In this document: piece by piece, positions 37,270 through 46,614 of the stretch
How positions within the stretch are numbered: position 1 is the stretch's first letter
Layout: every line of letters starts with the position of its first letter
Assembly (NCBI RefSeq): GCF_001544615.1
Contig: NZ_FCNV02000011.1
Location: 62,001-126,000 of the forward strand
From: Caballeronia concitans
GTDB taxonomy: Bacteria > Pseudomonadota > Gammaproteobacteria > Burkholderiales > Burkholderiaceae
Direction: 5' to 3'
DNA length: 64,000 bases
Position numbers and translations under genes: made by a program
The notes under the pieces: model-generated
What the model saw: only the letters and a program-made list of their open reading frames with translations
Told to the model about the DNA's origin: nothing
Databases searched by the model: none

Positions 37270-38277
37270 TCATTCGACGTGATACCCCATGTCGCCGCGC
37301 ACCTTGCCGCGAAACACCCAGTACGACCACGTCACGTAGACCATCAGGACGGGCAGCAGGAACAACGTGCCGATCAGGAAGAACTGATGCGAGATCGGCG
37401 ACGCCGATGCGTCCCACAGCGTCACCGAAGGCGGCGCGATGAACGGCCACAGGCTGATCACGAGCCCGGTGAACGCGAGAAAGAAGAGGCCCATCGAGCA
37501 GACGAAGGGCAGCGCTTCGCGGCCTTTCGCGAGGCTCGTCCATAGCGTCCACGCGAGCAGCGCGGTCAGCACCGGCACCGGCGCGAACGCAAAGCTGCCC
37601 GGAAAGCCGAACCAGCGCGCGGCGATGCGCGCATCCTTGAGCGGCGTCCACAAGCTGATGAGCACGATGAACGCGATCACGCCGATGAGCGCGAAACGCG
37701 CCATCCGGCGGCCCCAGTTCTGGAGATCGCCTTCGGTTTTCAGGACGAGCCACGTCGAGCCTTGCAGCGCGTAGCCGAACATCAGCCCGACGCCCGTGAG
37801 CAGCGGAAACGGCGCGATCCAGTCCCAGCTCGTGCCGGCGAACTGGCGCCCGCTGATCGGGAAACCCTGGATGAACATGCCGAGCACGATGCCCTGCGCG
37901 AACGTCGCGACGAGCGATCCATACGCGAACGCGCGATCCCACAGCCACTTGCGCGCGCCGACCACTTCGCGAAACTCGAACGCGACGCCGCGAAAGATCA
38001 GCCCGAGCAGCATGAAGAGAATCGGGAAGTAGACGGCCGGAACGATGATCGCGAAGGCGAGCGGAAACACCGCGAAGAGACCGCCGCCGCCGAGCACGAG
38101 CCACGTCTCGTTGAAGTCCCAGACGGGCGCCACGGAGTTGATCATCAGGTTGCGGTCTTCGGCGTCGCGGCGCAGGAAAAACAGCATGCCGACGCCGAGA
38201 TCGAAGCCGTCGAGCAGCACGTACATGAACACGGCCAGCGCGAGAATGGCGGCCCACAGCGGCACGAGATCGAGCAT
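37270..38277 (-). CDS. cydB: cytochrome bd-type quinol oxidase subunit II
   Basis: A 335-residue membrane protein with about eight to nine helices. 'YVLLDGFDLGVGMLFFLRRDAEDR' type N-terminus and 'PVWDFNETWLVLGGGGLFAVFP' are the CydB/CioB hallmarks. Shorter than E. coli CydB, as in cyanide-insensitive (Cio) oxidases. It pairs with CydA to oxidise ubiquinol and reduce oxygen without proton pumping. No cydX-like small gene fits in the 13 bases before the convergent gene. Confidence 0.94.
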   Translation of the reverse strand: MLDLVPLWAAILALAVFMYVLLDGFDLGVGMLFFLRRDAEDRNLMINSVAPVWDFNETWLVLGGGGLFAVFPLAFAIIVPAVYFPILFMLLGLIFRGVAFEFREVVGARKWLWDRAFAYGSLVATFAQGIVLGMFIQGFPISGRQFAGTSWDWIAPFPLLTGVGLMFGYALQGSTWLVLKTEGDLQNWGRRMARFALIGVIAFIVLISLWTPLKDARIAARWFGFPGSFAFAPVPVLTALLAWTLWTSLAKGREALPFVCSMGLFFLAFTGLVISLWPFIAPPSVTLWDASASPISHQFFLIGTLFLLPVLMVYVTWSYWVFRGKVRGDMGYHVE

Positions 38278-38329
38278 CGCGGTCTCCGTTTGCGTTGTTT
38301 CGATGGTTCGATGAATCCGATAGGCGCGG

Positions 38330-39799
38330 TCAGTTCGGCCGTCGCGGCGGCACGATGTCGTCGCTCGGCGCGACGCGTGCGGTTCCGCTCTTGCGCGCCG
38401 TCTCGCCGCCCGACGACACCGCCGAGAGCGGCCGCGCCGCCCGCGTCTGCGGCTGAAGCAGTTCGCTCTCGTGATCCTGCGTCACCGGCGACGGCCCCAC
38501 GCGCACGAGCCGCCGCAGCAGGATGAAACCCGCGCCGAAGATCACCGCGTAGGCGAGCACGTAGAGCAGCCACGACAGCGCGACGTCGCCGGTGGTGAGC
38601 GAGGGCGTCACCGAATCGCGCGTGCGCAGGAGGCCGTAGACCGTCCACGGCTGGCGGCCGGCCTCGGTCGTCGTCCATCCGGCGATCACCGCGATAAAAC
38701 CGAGCGGCATCGCGAAGGTCGCCGCGCGCAGCCATCGCCGGCTGGTTTCGAGCTTGCCGCGCGCGAAGAGCACGATGCCCGACAGCACGACGGCGAACAT
38801 CAACAGCGCGACGCCGACCATGATGTGAAACGCGAAGAACACGACCGCGACCGGCGGCCGGTCCTCGCGCGGAAAGTCCTTGAGGCCGCGCACGACGCCG
38901 TTCGGATCGTGCGTCAGGTAGATGCTGCCAAGCACCGGTATCGACACTTCGAAGTGGTTGCGCTCTTCGTCCTGATCGGGAATGGAAAAGAGATTGGCCG
39001 GCACGCGCGATCCGGTTTCCCACAGCGCTTCCATCGCCGCGAGCTTGGCGGGCTGATGTTTGAGCGTGTTGAGGCCGTGCGCGTCGCCGATCACCATTTG
39101 CAGCGGCACCATGATGATCAGAAAGATGAGCGACATCTTCAGCATCACGCGGCTTTCCTCGATCGCGCGCCGCTGCAACATGTACAGCGCGCCGACGCCG
39201 AGAATCACGAACGCCGTCGTCACGAGAAACGCGGTCACGGTATGCGCGAGCCGGAACGGAAACGACGGCGAGAAGATCACGTCGAAGAAGCTCACCACGT
39301 CGAAGCGCCCGTCCGGCAGGATGCGATAGCCCTGCGGCGTCTGCATCCAGCTATTGACGGCGAGAATCCAGAACGACGAGATGAGCGTGCCGATCGCGAC
39401 GAACATCGCCGACATCACGTGCGCCCACTGCGGCACGAGCTTGCGGCCGAACAGCAGCACGCCGAGAAACGCCGATTCGAGGAAGAACGCGGTCAGCACT
39501 TCGTAGCCCATCAGCGAGCCGACGACGTTCGCGGTCCTGTCGGTGTAGCGGCTCCAGTTGGTGCCGAACTGGAACGGCATCACGATGCCCGATACCACGC
39601 CCATGCCGAACGACACCGCGAAGATCTTCAGCCAGAACGCGGACAGGCGGCGATAGACGTCGCGCCGCGTGATCCACCAGTTGACTTCGAGCGTCGCGAT
39701 GAAGCACGAAAGGCCGACCGTGAACGCGGGCAGCAGGATATGGAACGCGACGACCCACGCGAATTGAAAGCGGGACAGCAGCACCGAGTCGATATGCAT
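38330..39799 (-). CDS. cydA: cytochrome bd-type quinol oxidase subunit I
   Basis: A 489-residue heme-bearing subunit. His20 in 'FAWVVAFHILLPAF' and His in 'FPFRLAHTVTAF' are heme ligands, 'ESAFLGVLLFG' carries conserved acids, and 'GRQPWTVYGLLRT' is the CydA signature. The quinol loop is short, which is the Cio subtype usually linked with cyanide tolerance. AGGGAG before the ATG at 39799 decides the start. I looked for an FNR/ANR box upstream and saw none. Confidence 0.94.
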   Translation of the reverse strand: MHIDSVLLSRFQFAWVVAFHILLPAFTVGLSCFIATLEVNWWITRRDVYRRLSAFWLKIFAVSFGMGVVSGIVMPFQFGTNWSRYTDRTANVVGSLMGYEVLTAFFLESAFLGVLLFGRKLVPQWAHVMSAMFVAIGTLISSFWILAVNSWMQTPQGYRILPDGRFDVVSFFDVIFSPSFPFRLAHTVTAFLVTTAFVILGVGALYMLQRRAIEESRVMLKMSLIFLIIMVPLQMVIGDAHGLNTLKHQPAKLAAMEALWETGSRVPANLFSIPDQDEERNHFEVSIPVLGSIYLTHDPNGVVRGLKDFPREDRPPVAVVFFAFHIMVGVALLMFAVVLSGIVLFARGKLETSRRWLRAATFAMPLGFIAVIAGWTTTEAGRQPWTVYGLLRTRDSVTPSLTTGDVALSWLLYVLAYAVIFGAGFILLRRLVRVGPSPVTQDHESELLQPQTRAARPLSAVSSGGETARKSGTARVAPSDDIVPPRRPN

Positions 39800-39917
39800 G
39801 AACGCTCCCTGTCGATTCTTGCAACGAACGCGCCGAGTGATGCGCCTGTGCGCGTCGCTTTCTTGATACACCGTTTTACCGGGCGCGGCACGGCGCCGCA
39901 CGCCCGCGCCGCTGGGA

Positions 39918-39923
39918 TACAAT
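39918..39923 (+). promoter_or_regulatory. candidate -10 element of gdx
   Basis: TACAAT on the plus strand, 26 bases before the first riboswitch hairpin. It would start transcription near 39930, so both hairpins would lie in the leader. No clear -35 is seen. Confidence 0.4.
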
Positions 39924-39948
39924 GATCGGCTTGCTTCTCAGCCATCGC

Positions 39949-39993
39949 CGTGCCGGACGACCGCACGCGCTTCGAATCATCGGGGACGGCCCC
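39949..39993 (+). promoter_or_regulatory. guanidine-II (mini-ykkC) riboswitch
   Basis: Two small hairpins, each with an ACGR tetraloop, as in the guanidine-II class. P1: GTG-C-CGG (39950-39956), loop ACGA (39957-39960), CCG-CAC (39961-39966). P2: GGGG (39982-39985), loop ACGG (39986-39989), CCCC (39990-39993). They are 14-15 bases apart, and AGGGAG of the next gene follows P2 by eight bases. Guanidinium binding should pair the loops and free the ribosome site. The downstream gene is a guanidinium exporter, which fits the known class. Confidence 0.85.
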
Positions 39994-40013
39994 ATTTTCT
40001 TAGGGAGTCAACG

Positions 40014-40334
40014 ATGTCCTGGATCCTTCTTTTCATCGCCGGTGTGCTGGAAGTCGCGTGGGCGGCAGGGCTCAAATCCTCCGACGGGTTCACGCGGCTC
40101 GGACCGTCCATCTTCACGCTCGTCACCGCCGTCGGCAGCTTCGTGCTGCTCGCCCTGGCCATGCGCCAGTTGCCGCTCGGCACCGCTTATGCCGTGTGGA
40201 CGGGCATCGGCGCGGTCGGCGCGTTCGTGTTCGGCATCGTGTTCATGGGCGAGGCGGTGTCGGCGGCGCGCATCGTAAGCGCGCTCTTGATCATCGCCGG
40301 GCTGACCGGGCTCAAGCTGACGTCGGGGCATTGA
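40014..40334 (+). CDS. gdx: guanidinium exporter, SMR family (Gdx/SugE)
   Basis: A 106-residue, four-helix small multidrug resistance protein that exports guanidinium in exchange for protons as an antiparallel dimer. Glu13 in '[15 protein letters not shown]' is the central substrate/proton site, and the Trp three residues on plus the following Lys mark the Gdx subtype over EmrE. '[19 protein letters not shown]' is the family signature. AGGGAG precedes the ATG and a guanidine-II riboswitch lies immediately upstream, which strengthens the call. Confidence 0.95.
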   Translation: MSWILLFIAGVLEVAWAAGLKSSDGFTRLGPSIFTLVTAVGSFVLLALAMRQLPLGTAYAVWTGIGAVGAFVFGIVFMGEAVSAARIVSALLIIAGLTGLKLTSGH

Positions 40335-40566
40335 CGGGCGCCGGCCGTTTCGCTTTTGTCAGCAAGCTGTAGCGGGCGCGCCAGGAACGGCGTTCGCTGG
40401 ACGTCCGCTGCACCGCGCGATTTTGCGTGGATATAATGATCTTAAGTCTGTCTTATGGGCGATGGAGCGGCGGGGCAAGCGCTGAAGCGTGAAATCCCGC
40501 CGGCAGCTTTGCATGAGGTGGCAGTCGGCGCCAGGGCGCGAACGGCCATCGACAAAGGAGACGGCA

Positions 40567-41196
40567 ATGCTTGAGTCACTTTCGCTCGCGGCGGGCCTTT
40601 CATGGGCGAGCGGGCTGCGCCTGTATCTCACCGTGTTCATCGCCGGGCTGTTCGAGCGCATCGGCCTCATTCATCTGCCGGATTCGCTCGCCGTGCTCGC
40701 GTCGCCGTGGGTGATCGGCGTGGCGGGCGCGCTCACCATCGTCGAATTTCTCGCCGACAAAATCCCCGCGCTCGATTCCCTCTGGGACGCCATCCACACG
40801 TTCATCCGCATTCCGGCCGGCGCGGTGCTCGCGGCCGGTTCGCTCGGCCACGCCGATCCCACCCTGCTCACCATCGCCGCGCTCGCGGGCGGCACGCTCG
40901 CCGGGGCGTCGCATTTCGCGAAGGCGGGCACGCGCGCGCTCATCAATCTGTCGCCGGAACCGGTGTCGAACTGGGCCGCTTCCGCGACGGAAGACATCGG
41001 CGCGCTCGGCGGCCTGGCGCTCGCGTTCTTCGTGCCTCTGCTGTTTCTCGTGATGCTGATCGCATTCCTCTTCGCCGCCGGATGGGCGCTGCCGCGGCTC
41101 GTGCGCGGCGTGCATGGCGGCGTCTCGCGCATGGCCAAGCACATGCTGCCCGGCGCGCATCACCCGATCAACCGACTGCGGAGCAAGCACGATTGA
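40567..41196 (+). CDS. DUF4126 membrane protein
   Basis: A 209-residue protein with about five hydrophobic helices. 'AAGLSWASGLRLYLTVFIAGL' at the start and 'FLADKIPALDSLWDAIHTFIR' match the DUF4126 family, whose function is not known. AAAGGAG eight bases before the ATG at 40567 supports the start. It overlaps the following permease gene in TTGA, so both may act together. Confidence 0.85.
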   Translation: MLESLSLAAGLSWASGLRLYLTVFIAGLFERIGLIHLPDSLAVLASPWVIGVAGALTIVEFLADKIPALDSLWDAIHTFIRIPAGAVLAAGSLGHADPTLLTIAALAGGTLAGASHFAKAGTRALINLSPEPVSNWAASATEDIGALGGLALAFFVPLLFLVMLIAFLFAAGWALPRLVRGVHGGVSRMAKHMLPGAHHPINRLRSKHD

Positions 41197-43796
41197 GCAC
41201 CGCGGCCCGCAACGACAAACCCGCGGCCAAGGCGTCGCCCTCCATTCACGACACGCATCCGACAGCCGGACTCGACTTCCTGCAGACCGTGCGCCAGGCG
41301 TGGCGCATGACCGCGCGCGACTGGCGCGCCGGCGAGCTGACCATGCTCGTGCTCGCGCTGGTGCTGGCGGTCGCGGCGCTGTCGAGCGTCGGCTTTCTCG
41401 CGGATCGCATGCGGCAGGGCCTCGCCCGCGATGCGCGCCAGATGATCGCGGCCGATTTCGTCGTGCGCGCCGATCATCCCGTCGATCCGATGTTCGCGGC
41501 CGAAGCGCGATCGCTCGGGCTCGAAACCGCCGGCACGACGATTTTCCCGAGCATGATCAGCGGGACGTCGCGCGAAGCGGTGTCGCGGCTCGCGGCGATC
41601 AAGGGCGTGACGGCCGGCTATCCGCTGCGCGGCGCGTTGCGCATCGCGCCCGGCCCCGATGCGCCCGGCGCCCCCGCGCAAGGCATTCCCGCGCCGGGCA
41701 CCGTCTGGGTCGATCCCGCGCTCCTCGACGCGCTCAAGACGAAAGTCGGCGGCACGGTGAAGGTCGGCACGCGCACGTTCACGGTGGCCGCGGTCATCAC
41801 GCGCGAACTCGATCGCGGCTTCTCGTTCGTCAATTTCTCGCCGCGCCTCATGATGCGCGCCGACGAAATCGCCGGGACGGGACTGCTCGGCTACGGCAGC
41901 CGCGTGACGTACCGGCTGCTGGTGGCGGGACCGGACGCGCAGGTGGAGCGCTTCGCGCAGTTCGCCCGCGATAAGGCCGATGGCGGCAAGCTGCGCGGCG
42001 TCGCGCTCGAATCGCTGTCGGACGGCCAGCCGCAGGTGCGGCAGACGATCGATCGCGCGAGCCACTTCCTCACACTCGTGTCGCTGCTGACGGCGCTGCT
42101 CGCGGCGGTCGCCATCGCGATGGCCGCGCATCGCTTCGCGCGACGCCACCTCGACGGCTGCGCCGCGATGCGCTGTCTCGGCGTCAGCCAGCGGACCTTG
42201 CGCGCGCTCTTTCTGAACGAGTTCCTGGCGATCGGCGTGATCGGCAGCGCGGCGGGCATCGTGCTCGGCTTCATCGGGCATCTGGTGTTGCTGAACTGGC
42301 TCGGCTCGCTCGTCGATGTCGAGTTGCCGCAGGCGAGCGTGTGGCCGGCGCTCGAAGGCATCGCGATGGGACTCGTGCTGCTGCTCGGCTTCGCGCTGCC
42401 GCCGCTGTTGCCGCTCACGCGCGTGCCGCCGGTGCTCGTGATCCGCCGCGAACTCGGCGATGCCGGGCGCGTCGCTTACGCGGCGTACGGCGTCGGCGTG
42501 CTGCTGTTCGCGGCGCTGCTCGTGATCGCGGCGGGCGAGTGGAAGCTCGGCGGCATCGTCGCGGGCGGCTTCGCGGCGGGGCTGCTGCTGTTCGGCGCGA
42601 TCGCGCGGGCGGCGCTCTGGGCGGCGGCGCGCTTCGTGCGGCGCGACAAGAGCCGCGCGGGCGTCGGCTGGCGGTACGCGCTGGCGTCGCTGGAACGGCG
42701 AAGCGGGGCGAGCGCGCTGCAGATCACGGCGCTCGGCATCGGGCTGATGTGCCTGCTGCTGATCGCGATGACGCGCAACGATCTCATCAAGGGATGGCGC
42801 GACGCGACGCCGCCCGACGCGCCGAACGAATTCCTGATCGACATCCAGCCCGATCAGCGCGACGGCGTGCTCGCGTATCTGCACGGTCACGGCCAGCCGC
42901 AGGCCGCGCTGTCGCCGATGGTGCGCGCGCGTCTCGTCTCCATCAACGGCCAGCCGGTCAATCCGGACAGCTACGAGAAAGCCGATGCGAAGCGTCTCGT
43001 CGATCGCGAATTCAACCTGTCCTACACGACCGCGCTGCCCGACGACAACCGCGTGACGCAAGGCGCGTGGTTCGGCACGAGCGCGAAGCCGCAGGTGTCG
43101 ATCGAAGAGGGCATCGCGAAGACCATCCGCGTGAAAATGGGCGATGTGCTGCGCTTCGATGTCGCCGGGCTGCCGGTGGAAGCGCCCGTGACGAGCCTGC
43201 GCAAGGTCGACTGGAATTCGTTCAAGGTCAATTTCTTCGTGCTGATGCCGCCCGAGGCGCTCGCCGATCTGCCCGCGACGTTCATCACGAGCTTCCACCT
43301 GCCCGCCGACGACCAGCGCATGATCGACGGCCTGATCGCCGCTTATCCGAACGTGACGGCCATCGATACCGCGCCGATCCTCGCGCAGATCCAGCGCACG
43401 CTCGCGCAGGTCATCGGCGCGGTCCAGTTTCTGTTCCTCTTCACGCTCGCGGCGGGCGTGCTCGTGCTGTACGCGGCGCTCGCCGGCACGCGCGACGAGC
43501 GCATGCGCGAATCGGCGCTGCTGCGGGCGCTCGGGGCGTCGCACAAGCAGGTGCGCTCGGTACAGGTCGCCGAATTCGTGGCGGTCGGCGCGCTGTCGGG
43601 CCTGATGGCGGCGCTCGGCGCGCAGGGCATCGGCTACGTGCTGGCGTCGCGCGTGTTCGAGTTTCATATCGATTTCAATCCGTGGCTCGTGCCCGCGGGC
43701 GTCGTCGCGGGCATCGCGTGCGCGGGACTCGGCGGCTGGCTGAGTTTGCGTCGCGTGCTGGCGCGCCCGGCGCTGCAGTCCTTGCGCGACGCCTAG
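41193..43796 (+). CDS. FtsX-family ABC permease, YbbP-like
   Basis: An 867-residue membrane protein. A cytoplasmic start and first helix (about 45-75) are followed by a large periplasmic domain, an FtsX module of three helices (about 290-420), further helices, a second periplasmic domain and a C-terminal FtsX module (about 730-860, 'DERMRESALLRALGASHKQVRSV'). This is the YbbP/LolC-like architecture. The YbbA-type ATPase is absent here. The TTG at 41193 (GGAG upstream, TTGA overlap) is the probable start; an ATG at 41307 would cut into conserved sequence. Confidence 0.85.
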   Translation: MSTAARNDKPAAKASPSIHDTHPTAGLDFLQTVRQAWRMTARDWRAGELTMLVLALVLAVAALSSVGFLADRMRQGLARDARQMIAADFVVRADHPVDPMFAAEARSLGLETAGTTIFPSMISGTSREAVSRLAAIKGVTAGYPLRGALRIAPGPDAPGAPAQGIPAPGTVWVDPALLDALKTKVGGTVKVGTRTFTVAAVITRELDRGFSFVNFSPRLMMRADEIAGTGLLGYGSRVTYRLLVAGPDAQVERFAQFARDKADGGKLRGVALESLSDGQPQVRQTIDRASHFLTLVSLLTALLAAVAIAMAAHRFARRHLDGCAAMRCLGVSQRTLRALFLNEFLAIGVIGSAAGIVLGFIGHLVLLNWLGSLVDVELPQASVWPALEGIAMGLVLLLGFALPPLLPLTRVPPVLVIRRELGDAGRVAYAAYGVGVLLFAALLVIAAGEWKLGGIVAGGFAAGLLLFGAIARAALWAAARFVRRDKSRAGVGWRYALASLERRSGASALQITALGIGLMCLLLIAMTRNDLIKGWRDATPPDAPNEFLIDIQPDQRDGVLAYLHGHGQPQAALSPMVRARLVSINGQPVNPDSYEKADAKRLVDREFNLSYTTALPDDNRVTQGAWFGTSAKPQVSIEEGIAKTIRVKMGDVLRFDVAGLPVEAPVTSLRKVDWNSFKVNFFVLMPPEALADLPATFITSFHLPADDQRMIDGLIAAYPNVTAIDTAPILAQIQRTLAQVIGAVQFLFLFTLAAGVLVLYAALAGTRDERMRESALLRALGASHKQVRSVQVAEFVAVGALSGLMAALGAQGIGYVLASRVFEFHIDFNPWLVPAGVVAGIACAGLGGWLSLRRVLARPALQSLRDA

Positions 43797-43815
43797 TTTT
43801 CTTAGAATCAAAGCA

Positions 43816-44250
43816 ATGAGCGAAGTGAACCAATCGTCTTCCGACGACGCAGCATCGAATCAAGACACCGCGCCGACCGCGTTCGAACTGGTCGGCGGCG
43901 AGGAACGCGTGCGCGCGCTCGTCGATCGTTTCTACGACCTGATGGACCTCGAGCCCGAGTTCGCGGGCATCCGCGCGCTGCATCCGCCGACGCTCGAGAA
44001 TTCCCGCGACAAGACTTTCTGGTTCCTGTGCGGCTGGATGGGCGGGCCGGATCACTACATCAGCCGCTTCGGGCATCCGCGTTTGCGGGCGCGGCATCTG
44101 CCGTTCGCGATCGCATCGAGCGAACGCGATCAATGGCTGCGCTGCATGGCCTGGGCGATGGAAGACATCGGCCTCGCGGAGCCGCTGCGCGAACGACTGC
44201 TGACTTCCTTCTTCGATACCGCCGACTGGATGCGCAACCGTCCCGGTTGA
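43816..44250 (+). CDS. truncated hemoglobin, group II
   Basis: A 144-residue heme protein. After a 20-residue polar start, 'ELVGGEERVRALVDRFYDLMD' supplies helix A/B with Tyr-B10, 'FWFLCGWMGGPDHYISRFG' is the group II signature with Trp, and 'RARHLPFAIA' holds the proximal His. Group II globins bind oxygen and detoxify NO or peroxide. The ribosome site is weak. It follows the permease gene by 19 bases. Confidence 0.9.
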   Translation: MSEVNQSSSDDAASNQDTAPTAFELVGGEERVRALVDRFYDLMDLEPEFAGIRALHPPTLENSRDKTFWFLCGWMGGPDHYISRFGHPRLRARHLPFAIASSERDQWLRCMAWAMEDIGLAEPLRERLLTSFFDTADWMRNRPG

Positions 44251-44335
44251 ATCGCCCGCTTTTGTATCGGGCGAGGCCGCGCTCGTTTGCGGCATCATCT
44301 GCCGGTTAACCAGGGCATTTCGAGGACATGAAGCC

Positions 44336-45067
44336 ATGACCACACGCGCACTCTTTCGCGAGGACGCCTATCAGACGCAATGCGAGGCGACCGTCATCGC
44401 CATCGACGAGGCGGGCATTCGTCTCGATCAAACCGTGTTCTATCCGCTCGGCGGCGGCCAGGCGGGCGACGCCGGCACGCTGACGCTCGCGGACGGCACG
44501 GTCATCGCGATCGCGGATACGCGCAAGGCCAAGTTCGAAGGCGCGACGCCCGACGACGCCGTGCACGTGCCCGCGCCCGGCCAGGAAGACGCGCTCGCGA
44601 AGCTGAAAGCGGGCGACACGGTGAGCGCGGAGATCGACTGGGCGCGGCGGTATCGGCATATGCGGCTGCACACGGCGAGTCATCTGATCTGCGCCGTGCT
44701 GCCGTATCCGGTCGATGGCTGCAGCATCACGACCGACTACGCGCGGCTCGATCTCGCGACCGTCGAGCCGATCGAGCGCGAAGAGGTGGAATCGAAGCTG
44801 CGCGCGCTCGTCGGCGGATCGCATGACGTGCGCACCGAATGGATCACCGACGACGAAATGTCCGCGCGCCCCGAGCTCGTCCGCACGATGAGCGTCAAGC
44901 CGCCGATAGGCCTCGGCCGCGTGCGCCTGTTGCGCATCGAGGACGTGGACCTGCAGCCGTGCGGCGGCACGCACGTGCGCAACACGGGCGAGATCGGCGA
45001 ATTGCGCATCGCGAAGCTGGAGAAAAAGAGCGCGCGCACGCGGCGGCTCGTGCTGGAGCTGGCTTGA
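44336..45067 (+). CDS. alaX: alanyl-tRNA editing protein AlaX
   Basis: A 243-residue free-standing editing protein that hydrolyses mischarged Ser- or Gly-tRNA-Ala. 'RLHTASHLICAV' near residue 107 (HxxxH) and 'CGGTHVRNTGEIGEL' near 215 (CxxxH) are the zinc ligands; the N-terminal beta-barrel 'FYPLGGGQAGDAGTL' makes it AlaX-M type. The catalytic alanyl-tRNA synthetase domain is absent, as expected. It overlaps the next gene in TTGA. Confidence 0.93.
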   Translation: MTTRALFREDAYQTQCEATVIAIDEAGIRLDQTVFYPLGGGQAGDAGTLTLADGTVIAIADTRKAKFEGATPDDAVHVPAPGQEDALAKLKAGDTVSAEIDWARRYRHMRLHTASHLICAVLPYPVDGCSITTDYARLDLATVEPIEREEVESKLRALVGGSHDVRTEWITDDEMSARPELVRTMSVKPPIGLGRVRLLRIEDVDLQPCGGTHVRNTGEIGELRIAKLEKKSARTRRLVLELA

Positions 45068-45648
45068 GCATCGATCCGCGCGCGCAGGACGTGCTCGATG
45101 TCTGGTTCGGCGCGGCGGGATCGCCCGAATACGGGACCGAGCGCAAGACGTGGTGGAAGAAGAAGCGCGCGTTCGACGCGATGCTCGCCGAGCGATTCGG
45201 CGCCTTGCTCGACGAAGCGCAGGCGGGCGGCTTGCGCGACTGGGAGCGCTCGTCGCTCGGCACGCTCGCGCTGATCGTGCTGCTGGACCAGTTCTCGCGC
45301 AATTGCCATCGCCATACGCCGCGCGCGTTCGCGGGCGACGCGCGGGCGCTCGCGCTGGCGAAATCGCTCGTCGAGACTGGCGATGATCTGCGCCTGCCGA
45401 GCGCGTTTCATCGCGCGTTCGCGTATATGCCTTTCCAGCACGACGAATCCATGCCGAGTCAGCGCGAATCGCTGCGTCTTTTCGGGAAGCTGAAGGACGA
45501 GACGGGCGTGTCGAGCTTCCACGAATCGGCGGTGGAGCACGCGGACGTGATCGGCCGCTTCGGGCGTTATCCGCATCGCAATCGCATTCTGGGGCGTGAG
45601 ACGTCGCCTGAAGAAGCCGCGTGGCTCGCGGAACACGGCGGCTTCTAG
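45064..45648 (+). CDS. DUF924 family protein
   Basis: A 194-residue all-helical protein. 'DVLDVWFGAAGSPEYG', 'LGTLALIVLLDQFSRNCHR' and 'FAYMPFQHDESMPSQ' are the DUF924 signature; the fold is TPR-like and the function is not known. The start is TTG at 45064, supported by GGAG five bases upstream and by the overlap with the alaX stop; no ATG lies close enough to keep the conserved N-terminus. Confidence 0.88.
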   Translation: MSIDPRAQDVLDVWFGAAGSPEYGTERKTWWKKKRAFDAMLAERFGALLDEAQAGGLRDWERSSLGTLALIVLLDQFSRNCHRHTPRAFAGDARALALAKSLVETGDDLRLPSAFHRAFAYMPFQHDESMPSQRESLRLFGKLKDETGVSSFHESAVEHADVIGRFGRYPHRNRILGRETSPEEAAWLAEHGGF

Positions 45649-45714
45649 AATTCCTTCGATAGCCGCGCGCCGCGTGCCGGCTTACTTTCATCGCTTTTAT
45701 CTCCTCAAAGCGCG

Positions 45715-46590
45715 ATGAAAGATTTCAGCAAGATCACCCTCGTTTCCGTGACGGGACTGCCGGATGCGACGCGCGCAGTGTACGCGCTCGTCCTGAGCCA
45801 GCGGCAGATGCCGGGCGCGCGCGCCGTGCTGTGCAGCCCGAATGCGCCCGCGAACCTGCCGGACGGCATCGAGCATCGCAAGATCGCGCCGCTCAGTTAT
45901 CACGAATACTCGTGGTTCATGATGTACGCGCTCTGGCGCGTGGTCGACACGGAATTCGCGCTGATCGTTCAGGACGACGGCTGGGTGCTCGACACCGCCA
46001 ACTGGAGCGACGACTTCCTCGACTACGACTACGTCGGCCCGGCGGCGCACGTGGGGCGCATCGATTCGAAAGAGGGCACGCGCTGGGTCACGCACTACAA
46101 GTGGGGCGCCGAACTGGACAAGCCCGGGCACACGGTGATGCCGGTGATCAACGGCGGCTTCTGCCTGCGCAGCCGGCGCATGATGCGCGCGCTCATCGAC
46201 CATCCCGAAATCAAGATGACGATTCCCGCGCCCGACAAGTTCGGCGGCGATGCAATCAAGGTGGAATGGACCAACTGCGCGCTCAACGAAGACGTGCAGC
46301 TCACGTGCGTGCTGCGGCCCGAGCTGGAAGCCGTCGGCCTGCGGTTCGCGCCGGTCGAGATGTGCCTGCGCTTCGGCATCGAGCACGCGGGGCCGGTGCA
46401 TCGCGAGGTGAACATGATGTCGCTCTTCGGCCAGCACTGCAAATGGCGGCGGCTCATCGGCATCGATCCGCCGGTCATTCAATATCGGACGAAGCGCAGC
46501 ATCGCGGAGCGGGCGTTCCGCGAAATGGATATCGCGCGGATGCTCGAAGCGCGCGGCTATCAACTGCGCTTCGCGCCCGAGGACGCGTGA
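45715..46590 (+). CDS. DUF5672 family protein, glycosyltransferase-like (copy 1)
   Basis: A 291-residue cytoplasmic protein. 'ALIVQDDGWVLDTANWSDDFLDYDYVG' style residues about 82-108 carry an Asp-rich motif like the DxD of GT-A transferases, and 'INGGFCLRSRRMMRALID' near 142-160 is characteristic of DUF5672. A distant paralogue sits at 63080-63958. Family members are thought to transfer sugars to surface polymers, but this is not proven. No neighbouring polysaccharide genes. Confidence 0.82.
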   Translation: MKDFSKITLVSVTGLPDATRAVYALVLSQRQMPGARAVLCSPNAPANLPDGIEHRKIAPLSYHEYSWFMMYALWRVVDTEFALIVQDDGWVLDTANWSDDFLDYDYVGPAAHVGRIDSKEGTRWVTHYKWGAELDKPGHTVMPVINGGFCLRSRRMMRALIDHPEIKMTIPAPDKFGGDAIKVEWTNCALNEDVQLTCVLRPELEAVGLRFAPVEMCLRFGIEHAGPVHREVNMMSLFGQHCKWRRLIGIDPPVIQYRTKRSIAERAFREMDIARMLEARGYQLRFAPEDA

Positions 46591-46614
46591 CTACGCGTGT
46601 AGCGCGGCGGGAAA

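Noticed and set aside
39800-39950. An FNR/ANR site upstream of cydA
   Set aside because: Only TTGAT-like half sites are present; no TTGAT-N4-ATCAA was found.
41160-43811. An 883-codon open frame on the minus strand across the YbbP-like gene
   Set aside because: A shadow of the permease gene with low-complexity Arg/Glu/His composition and no recognisable domain.
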